From: Polyodon spathula
Taxonomy: Eukaryota; Chordata; Actinopteri; Acipenseriformes; Polyodontidae
Length of the DNA stretch: 64,000 nt
Assembly (NCBI RefSeq): GCF_017654505.1
Contig: NC_054559.1
Location: 11,315,825 to 11,379,824 of the forward strand
Direction of reading: 5' to 3'
Under the pieces are notes generated by a model. It worked only from the letters and a program-made list of their open reading frames with translations, made no database searches and was not told where the DNA came from. Position numbers and translations under genes: made by a program. Shown piece by piece: positions 59,701-64,000 of the stretch. Position 1 is the stretch's first letter. Each line of letters opens with the position of its first letter.

Positions 59701-62656
59701 AAAATTAACCTTTTATTTTTTTTACTGCAATGACATCCCTGTACTCGGAGAAACGAACATGGAGCTCGGTTTTTGCACAGTGTGAGATCTTGGTCACTTC
59801 TAGCTGCAGCATCAAAGTACACTGTGCCCCTGTATCCTAAACATTTACAGTGCATTGACCTTTCACGAGGCAACCTCAAAAATCAATAGGCGTCTACAGC
59901 AGCACACCCTCCAACCACAAGTTGGCACTAAAGAAAGACCCTTTCATACTTGCACCCCTACCCAGGTCCTGGCTACCCAGGTCACAATCCCCCGTAGTGT
60001 GAACGACTTACCCGAGTCCTACCCAGGTCCCAGTGACCCGCCTCAGGATGTGGTTTGACATGCTTTGACCCAGGTTGAGCGAGACAAAATGCTTGCTGGA
60101 CGTTTATGAGCCAACACAATAACAAACAGCCACGCCTTTGTGAAGGTTTCACATCCGCAAGGAACATTTCTGTTTAGCCATAATTTTTGTTGCTTGAGAC
60201 ACACCATGAGCCAGATTGCAGCAGGGATGTAGAAACATTTGCTCTAATCAACACTTGGGCCGACAGTTCAATCCAGAGAAGCTTGGACGGAAGCGTCTGT
60301 AACACAGGTACCCGAGTACCCCACCCTCATGACACCGGGGTCAGCCAGGTAGGTTCTGACCCAGGCAGAGCATGCCAGTGTGAAAAGGGATTTAGATGAA
60401 AAAGCATACATTGGCTGACAAACAAAATCCATACCACCACTGACTGGACATCCTGTACCATTATTCAGTAGGGTGTTCCCATGAGGTTCAACATTGCACA
60501 GGAACAATGACTCATCAAGTCAGCACTGTGCAGTATAAAACCAGAACTGCAGGATTTTCCTATTTATTGATAAAACAGAAGTGAATGTCTCAAGCAATAG
60601 GACGCCTTTAATCTGAAATGCAGACCTTGGATACTGCTAAAAGCTGCTGTGGATCTCAACAGCACTAAACCATTTTATACAAAGATCCAAAAAGCACTTT
60701 GTAAAATGAATGATGGTTTGTCAATTTAGATCTCTTAACATGCAGTACTCTGTTTAAAAAGCAGAACAATTATCAGTCTTTATTACCAAATTCAATGTAA
60801 CATTCTGGGATGCATAACTGCACTATTATAAAGGTTTAAAACTAAACCACTTTAGAATTTCCGGAGTGAAGGTTTTACTATTCACTATGCACATCCGTTG
60901 ATAAAACATCAATACATTTGAAATGCCTCTCGACTTACAGCCCAATACACCATTTCAGCTATTTTTGTACAAACTGGGCAATAAAAGTGGCAAGCACTAG
61001 GAATCTCACAAGCTTGAACTCTCTGTAATGACCATACAGCTGGGACCTGCAGATATCTGTGAAGTGACCTCTGAACCTTGAATCCTATAAATTAACTGGT
61101 GTTTCATTGTAAAGCAAGCGTGAACAATCTTCACTGCAAATCTCTTCAACAGCCACACTACGGAGGGCTCAAGAAGCCAGGCAGTATGGAGCAGTGATTT
61201 AGCACCATTTTGTTGTGATTCTTATAATCCTTAAGCCTAGTCTAGCAAAGCACCATGGGAAACCAGCAGTGTTTCGCTCCTTTTTGTGACTACAAGAACT
61301 TAAAAAAATTTAAATAAACGTTGCGTATGTATTGTTGCACTCTGCGAGCCACGAAAGGTATTAGTAATTGTGCCAATTCAAACATAGCGCCTCTCCCTAT
61401 TCCACAGTTATTTTTGACCTGGCATTTTCATAGCCTCAAACACATAAACAGATGACATTTAAAACAGATATGCCACTGTGGAAGCAGGCAATCATAAAAG
61501 TATTTAATGCTTGTTGAGCAATACTGCCAAGATTCCTAATGTGTTTTCTGTCCATCTTCCCACTTCATGTCGAGGCCAGTGGCAGACAACATCTGCACTT
61601 GGGGTCCAGGTCTTTGTACCAACTCTCCACAGTACTTAATGAATACATTGAACAAATAACAAGTAAATTATACCAACTAAAGTTGCACTGACGGCATTTC
61701 AAGATTGGAATTGCCTATGTGTGATCTAGGCTTGCAGATGACACTTACTGTATTTATATCATAACACAAAAAGGGTCCACAAGCAGCCCTGCCTGTATAT
61801 GCAATCATCCTTCCTGTTATCCACTCGAACTGGTTTTCTCAAACAAAAAAAGTGTTGTCTTCACCTTTAAAAATGATAACTCTCACCAAAAAATGCAATT
61901 ACCCCAAATAGGCTACATATCAGTGCAAAAATCCATGTTGGAGACAGTGCTACAATGATAATGCAAACGACTATTAAATATCTCTTCACCTAATGCCAGT
62001 TAACATTAGGTATCCATACAAGCATTATAATAAATGTCTAACACATCTGAATGCCAGACAGAATGTACAAAGCTAACTGGACCTGACGTAAGGAGTGACA
62101 TCACTGATGAACAACGACCCATAAACGCTTGCATGATTCAGTCACTGCTTGTGTAAAATGCATCATTTCGGTTTTACTTCTGTTCTAAATGCAATCATTT
62201 CGGTTTTATTTCTGTTTTCCAGTTAACGTGTAATTTATTTAACAAGCACCATCAGCCGACAGTACTTCACACACAAATGGGTTTCTAGTATTGGTTCAAT
62301 AATGCATATCGGCACAGTATTTGTCAACATAAATTACAACATACTGCACCACCGAGACCAATTAAACGAGTGATCAATACCCAAGCGTTTAAATATGGGT
62401 GCTCAATTCAACAAGACAAGGCAGCTATCTTTAGACAATACTAGTAACGTTTCCCTGACAACCATTCTGACTAAACTGATTGTTAAAATACTGACTCAGT
62501 ACAATGGCGGTTCGTTAATCGATTTGCTGTTTCGAAATCTAATTGTGGTTCTTTACCTGCACCGGACTCCGGAAGTGGAGCCCCTTCAACGATTAACAAC
62601 GCCAAGTGCAGAACGCCAAACGCCAACACCACAAAATATCCATGTCGATTTCCCAT
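22097..62656 (-). CDS. lmtk2: LMTK2, lemur tyrosine kinase 2 (14 coding exons, complete CDS)
   Basis: Exons in transcription order: 62656-62557, 47952-47828, 47350-47200, 44557-44481, 44083-43965, 42928-42841, 36773-36640, 32653-32569, 31540-31419, 30651-30502, 29802-26601, 25673-25535, 24534-24286, 22125-22097. All phases join, giving 1,589 residues plus TAA (human about 1,503). Order: signal peptide, a single membrane segment at about residues 42-64, a juxtamembrane acidic stretch, a kinase domain at about 138-410, then a very long disordered tail with an acidic block, a PP1-docking RAVSF at about 1436-1440 and a conserved C-terminal block. LMTK2 (BREK/KPI-2) is reported as a Ser/Thr-directed kinase on endosomes that binds PP1, inhibitor-2, p35/CDK5 and myosin VI and acts in endosomal recycling. 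The tail blocks [16 protein letters not shown] and [15 protein letters not shown] separate it from AATK and LMTK3. The last intron has a GC donor. Confidence 0.95.
22195..22238. repeat. (AAT)n microsatellite in LMTK2 last intron
   Basis: About 14 AAT units, about 70 bases upstream (in transcript sense) of the last LMTK2 exon. Confidence 0.9.
23675..23818 (+). repeat. SINE 3' portion (same tail as the copy at 7702-7950)
   Basis: Body and tail only: GTGCACCGTCTTTCGGATGA, then AAGTCGCTTTGGATAAACGC and CTAAATGACCAATTAATAAT. The tRNA-like head is missing, a typical 5' truncation. Located in LMTK2 intron 13. Confidence 0.7.
23976..24254. mobile_element. Short hAT-type MITE beside LMTK2 exon 13
   Basis: Begins CAGGGGTCTCAAACTTAGTT, carries no coding sequence and ends in a C-rich terminus. 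It is flanked by CTCTAGGG (23968-23975) and CTCTAGAG (24255-24262), a 7/8 match that fits the 8-bp hAT target duplication (nTCTAGAn). The right end lies 31 bases from the exon 13 boundary. Confidence 0.6.
24286..25673 (-). other. lmtk2: LMTK2 coding exons 12 and 13: C-terminal conserved block
   Basis: Exon 12 (25673-25535) encodes [10 protein letters not shown]... to ...[10 protein letters not shown]. Exon 13 (24534-24286) encodes [24 protein letters not shown] and [19 protein letters not shown], then TDSDVEQG. These blocks align closely with mammalian LMTK2. The exon 13 donor is GAG|GCAAGT, a GC-type site, followed 23 bases on by a hAT-type MITE. Confidence 0.88.
25813..26052 (-). repeat. 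Second type of tRNA-derived SINE
   Basis: On the minus strand: GGGGCTCCCAAGTGGCACAT (box A region), TTTCAAGTCCAGGCT (box B region), then GGCCTTTCGCCACCCGGGTG and a GC-rich body. This resembles a SINE class common in ray-finned fish. It lies in LMTK2 intron 11. Confidence 0.65.
26601..29802 (-). other. lmtk2: LMTK2 giant tail exon (coding exon 11, 3,202 bp)
   Basis: This one exon encodes 1,067 residues: the end of the kinase domain ([20 protein letters not shown]), then a Ser/Asp/Glu-rich disordered tail. Conserved islands include [21 protein letters not shown] (given here in part), [62 protein letters not shown] and the acidic [15 protein letters not shown]. Near its end is [16 protein letters not shown]. 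Frequent acidic-flanked Ser residues suggest heavy CK2-type phosphorylation (inference). The acceptor is TTGCAG at 29803-29805 and the donor is CAG|GTAATG at 26600. Confidence 0.93.
32245..32486 (-). repeat. tRNA-derived SINE with 'GTGATGGTGGTCC' tail
   Basis: Minus strand: GAGGCAGTGTGGTCCAGTGG head with a GGTTCAAATC-like box B, then CAAGTAACTCAACGTCCTTG and AAGCCCTTTGTGATGGTGGT CCATTATGAAAGGC tail ending near TATATAAAAATAA. It is the same family as 50300-50556 and is located in LMTK2 intron 8. Confidence 0.8.
32654..36639. other. LMTK2 intron 7
   Basis: About 4 kb of intron. It has a short (AAAT)n run near 34430-34455 and a T tract near 34921-34946. A 143-codon minus-strand open frame at 33513-33944 has no feature I recognise and is probably chance. 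Confidence 0.5.
36800..36890 (+). repeat. SINE head fragment next to LMTK2 exon 7
   Basis: TGTGTGGTCCAGTGGTTAAA then GGTTCAAATCCCACCTCAGC: the tRNA-like head only. It starts about 26 bases beyond the exon 7 acceptor (36774) and thus occupies the region where the branch point would be expected. Confidence 0.65.
36891..42840. other. LMTK2 intron 6 (remainder)
   Basis: About 6 kb of A/T-rich intron. Besides the poly-G tract, a T tract near 41064-41085 and a C tract at 42511-42524, I recognise no exon, RNA gene or intact transposon. Confidence 0.5.
41282..41299. repeat. Poly-G tract
   Basis: Run of about 18 G in LMTK2 intron 6. Confidence 0.85.
43775..43906. mobile_element. Possible short hAT-type MITE remnant
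   Basis: CAGGAGTAGGCAAATACCAG at one end and TTGCGGAACACTG at the other resemble the ends of fish hAT MITEs. The internal sequence is diverged and no clear target duplication was found. It lies about 60 bases from LMTK2 exon 5. Confidence 0.35.
44718..44876. mobile_element. Diverged second copy of the 176-bp MITE
   Basis: Shares GATCCATTCTTGGTTTTACT, GAGTTTAATAAAACC and AAACTGCTATGCATTAG with the copy at 45530-45705. The ends are degraded. Confidence 0.65.
45530..45705. mobile_element. 176-bp MITE with terminal inverted repeats and 5-bp target duplication
   Basis: Begins CAGGGATGGAAATAAAACTC and ends GGAGCCTAATTTCCATCCCTG (inverted match), flanked by CAAGT on both sides (45525-45529 and 45706-45710). 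A subterminal inverted pair (GCATAGCAGTTT / AAACTGCTATGC) lets nearly the whole element fold. It lies in LMTK2 intron 3. Confidence 0.75.
46880..46911. repeat. Poly-A tract
   Basis: About 32 consecutive A in LMTK2 intron 3. No retrotransposed sequence is recognisable upstream of it. Confidence 0.85.
47828..47952 (-). other. lmtk2: LMTK2 coding exon 2: transmembrane segment
   Basis: The exon encodes a short lumenal stretch EAAAGEIH, then the membrane segment [20 protein letters not shown], then [13 protein letters not shown] with a Cys cluster at the cytosolic face (a candidate palmitoylation site, inferred). Acceptor CCCTAG, donor AAG|GTAAGG. Confidence 0.85.
50300..50556 (-). repeat. tRNA-derived SINE, full-length copy
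   Basis: Minus strand: GGGAGGCAGTGTGGTCCAGT, GGTTCAGATCCCACC (box B), GACCCTGAGCAAGTCACTTA, AAGCGCTTTGTGATGGTGGT, ending in an (ATT)n tail. It is located in LMTK2 intron 1. Confidence 0.85.
51940..51996. mobile_element. Fragment of the same MITE family
   Basis: GATGGAAATGAGACTTATTG then CATAGCAGTTTCATCCATCC CAGGTTTTACC: the left end only, in LMTK2 intron 1. Confidence 0.6.
53560..53684 (-). mobile_element. End of another hAT element abutting the 694-bp one
   Basis: On the minus strand CAGGGCTCTTCAAGTGGCGA then CCCGCGGGACACATCCAGCCC is a typical hAT terminus. The other end is not identified, so the extent is approximate. Confidence 0.45.
53692..54385. mobile_element. Non-autonomous hAT element (694 bp)
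   Basis: Ends CAGTGGTGCGTAAACTTTG and CCCCCCACTTTGAGCACCACTG form imperfect inverted repeats. Flanks TTCTACAG (53684-53691) and CTCTAGAG (54386-54393) match at 6 of 8 and fit the hAT target pattern. The interior is A/T-rich with an AT microsatellite (53723-53795) and no transposase. Confidence 0.65.
56608..56681 (+). repeat. SINE head fragment
   Basis: GGAGGCAGTGCGGTGCAGTG, TAACCAGAAGGTCACCAGTT, ending in (TTA)n. A short copy of the same head in LMTK2 intron 1. Confidence 0.7.
59939..60389. mobile_element. Terminal-inverted-repeat element, 451 bp, non-coding
   Basis: Left end CCCTTTCATACTTGCACCCC TACCCAGGTC and right end (complement) CCCTTTTCACACTGGCATGC TCTGCCTGGGTC are clearly related. 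Internal repeats of ACCCGAGTACC / ACCCAGGTCC occur near both ends. No transposase is present and no clean target duplication was seen, so the superfamily is uncertain. Confidence 0.6.
62557..62656 (-). other. lmtk2: LMTK2 coding exon 1: start and signal peptide
   Basis: The ATG is at 62654-62656. The exon encodes [10 protein letters not shown], then a hydrophobic [13 protein letters not shown] stretch, then [10 protein letters not shown], a plausible signal peptide with cleavage near residue 25. The donor is CAG|GTAAAG in phase 1, splitting a Gly codon that exon 2 completes. No in-frame upstream ATG is evident in the purine-rich leader. An acceptor-like TTCTCTGTCTAG at about 62689-62700 (minus strand) hints that the leader may itself be spliced. 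Confidence 0.8.
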
Positions 62657-63150
62657 CCTCAGTCCTCTTCGTTTCTTCTCCGAGTCCTAGACAGAGAACT
62701 ACCGCATATACAAATATTTACAGGATTATAAAGTAGTATTAAAAATATTAAATTAGACCAACAAAGACAAACGCATTCTTGGTGTTTTGCTTCTGCTTTT
62801 TGAGTTCCCCAGGTAAAAATATATCTATGTATTTATACGGCCAGATTTGCTTCACTCTTGTCTCATTGTCCTTCCGATGAAAGAAAGGATTGTTACCTTT
62901 CTTGGGTTAACATTTTTGCTAAAACGTGGATTACAGTCATCGTTAAGCACAGACCAAATGGTCGACGTGAAACCTAACATTTAAATCAACTGTGTAACAC
63001 ACGATCAAACACAACCATTGCTCGATAGCGCCATGTTCTTACTACGTCATTTCAAAGGGATTGACTTAATAAAGCGTGTGAATGATAGCCGTACGGACGA
63101 ATGAAATACCTCCGCCAGCTAAAACCACCCAATCAGTACTCTAAGGAGGG
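62657..63150 (-). promoter_or_regulatory. lmtk2: LMTK2 5' UTR and candidate promoter
   Basis: Immediately upstream of the LMTK2 ATG is a purine-rich leader. Further up are a CRE-like TACGTCA (63043-63049), a YY1-like GCCATGTT (63030-63037) and a CCAAT (63129-63133) within a locally more CpG-containing stretch. The motifs are seen; promoter function is inferred from position only. Confidence 0.4.
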
Positions 63151-64000
63151 ATGAGGGGGAGTTATTTTACTGTCTAAGTTCGGGGCCCGGTGACGCTAAG
63201 GAGTTAGTCACTATCAACCTTGAGGAATGCAAAAGGTGCGTGTGTAACCCAACAGGAAAAGCGAGCTTTCTCAGGAGAGAGCGAGCGTTAAAAACCCTTC
63301 TATAAACAGGAACCTGCCGACATTTGGAGGTATACGAGCCTGGCAGTTTAAGCAACATGTCAATTGTGTATTCACACGATGTATCGCAATGCCTCGATAT
63401 TTAGATTTCTGGTGCATCTGTTAGATTATTATTACTACGACTGTTACATAATAATTAGGTACTGTAATCCATAGTTTTACTTTACCATTATCACCAGGTT
63501 ACCGGCGGTACTTCAGTTTGACCGGTATTTTGAAACCTAGTGCTCACGTGGAAGGTATACCTTCCTTCACCTATTCCCCGTGTTTGCATTCTTGATCAAG
63601 ACCCATTGGTGCGTAAATGTAGAGCTGATACACTGTATTTTTTATTTACAAATCTTAAAAATATGTTCTAAAATGATCTGACTTGTATCCAACCCGCATT
63701 CTCCCCTGAGGACTCTTCACAAAGGGACAGTACCAGCATTTTCTGTCATGGCTTCATTTTTTATAAGGCACCTTTCAAACAAATGGGTAAGTTTGAGTTG
63801 GTTACATTGGCTATACAAATGGAAATGTATCCTGTAATACATGAAGGCTGCATCTCCATGTTGTCAGTCACTGAAGAGCGCAAGTCTGACTGATTAGAGC
63901 CAAGGGCTGATAGAACTAGTTCTTCTGTTTCCAAGACTGCATTCATTACTGACGCTGTAGGTCTCAAAAGTGATGACTATGGGCCAGTCAGGGGGGGAAC
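63151..64000. other. Intergenic 5' flank of LMTK2, no gene seen
   Basis: Apart from short open frames with no recognisable similarity, I see no exon, RNA gene or clear repeat here. The segment runs to the window edge. Confidence 0.5.

Larger units (their letters stand above)
47953..62556. other. LMTK2 intron 1 (about 14.6 kb)
   Basis: The largest intron. It holds SINE copies, the hAT pair, the 451-bp TIR element, a MITE fragment, a C tract (about 49771-49785) and A/T-rich filler. Several 60-115-codon open frames (for example 54562-54909 and 56282-56572 on the + strand) lack recognisable domains. Confidence 0.6.

Overview
This is a vertebrate nuclear locus. It has multi-exon genes with GT-AG introns, long AT and AAT microsatellites, fish-type tRNA-derived SINEs, Tc1 and hAT DNA transposons, and AT-rich introns. 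Compact introns, the Tc1 element and the SINE tails (a 'CGCTTTGGATAAA' type and a 'TTTGTGATGGTGGTCC' type) point to a ray-finned fish. A non-teleost such as sturgeon, paddlefish or gar is my guess, but the species cannot be fixed from the sequence alone.

Three protein genes are present. (1) TECPR1 on the + strand, 2095-12598, is the 3' portion (21 coding exons, 1,031 codons plus stop) of the autophagosome/lysosome tectonin-repeat protein; its first exons lie left of the window. (2) BHLHA15 (MIST1) on the - strand has its whole 181-aa CDS in one exon at 16633-17178, with a predicted 5' leader exon near 17975-18180. (3) LMTK2 on the - strand has 14 coding exons from the ATG at 62654-62656 to the stop at 22097-22099 (1,589 aa), a membrane-anchored kinase with a giant 3.2-kb tail exon. 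The order TECPR1 > < BHLHA15 < LMTK2 matches my recollection of the human 7q21 neighbourhood, so this is conserved synteny. TECPR1 and BHLHA15 converge; BHLHA15 and LMTK2 are tandem.

Layout: 1-2094 is a TECPR1 intron filled by microsatellites and a nearly complete Tc1/mariner element. 2095-12598 holds TECPR1 exons. 12599-16632 holds the convergent 3' UTRs. 16633-18310 is BHLHA15 and its promoter. 18310-19510 is intergenic with a long CA/TA/CA microsatellite. 19510-22096 is the probable LMTK2 3' UTR. 22097-62656 holds LMTK2 exons and repeat-rich introns. 62657-64000 is the LMTK2 5' flank.

The genes are not an operon and work in separate processes: TECPR1 in autophagosome/lysosome membrane handling, BHLHA15 in secretory-cell differentiation, LMTK2 in endosomal trafficking and kinase/PP1 signalling. 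The points most worth checking are: a Tc1-like element with a D-E spacing of 38 residues, unusually long (~200 bp) inverted repeats and a damaged catalytic triad; two GC-AG introns, one in TECPR1 and one before the last LMTK2 exon; and a hAT-type MITE next to the second of these whose target duplication supplies an alternative stop codon. I see no evidence of a wholly new biological system.
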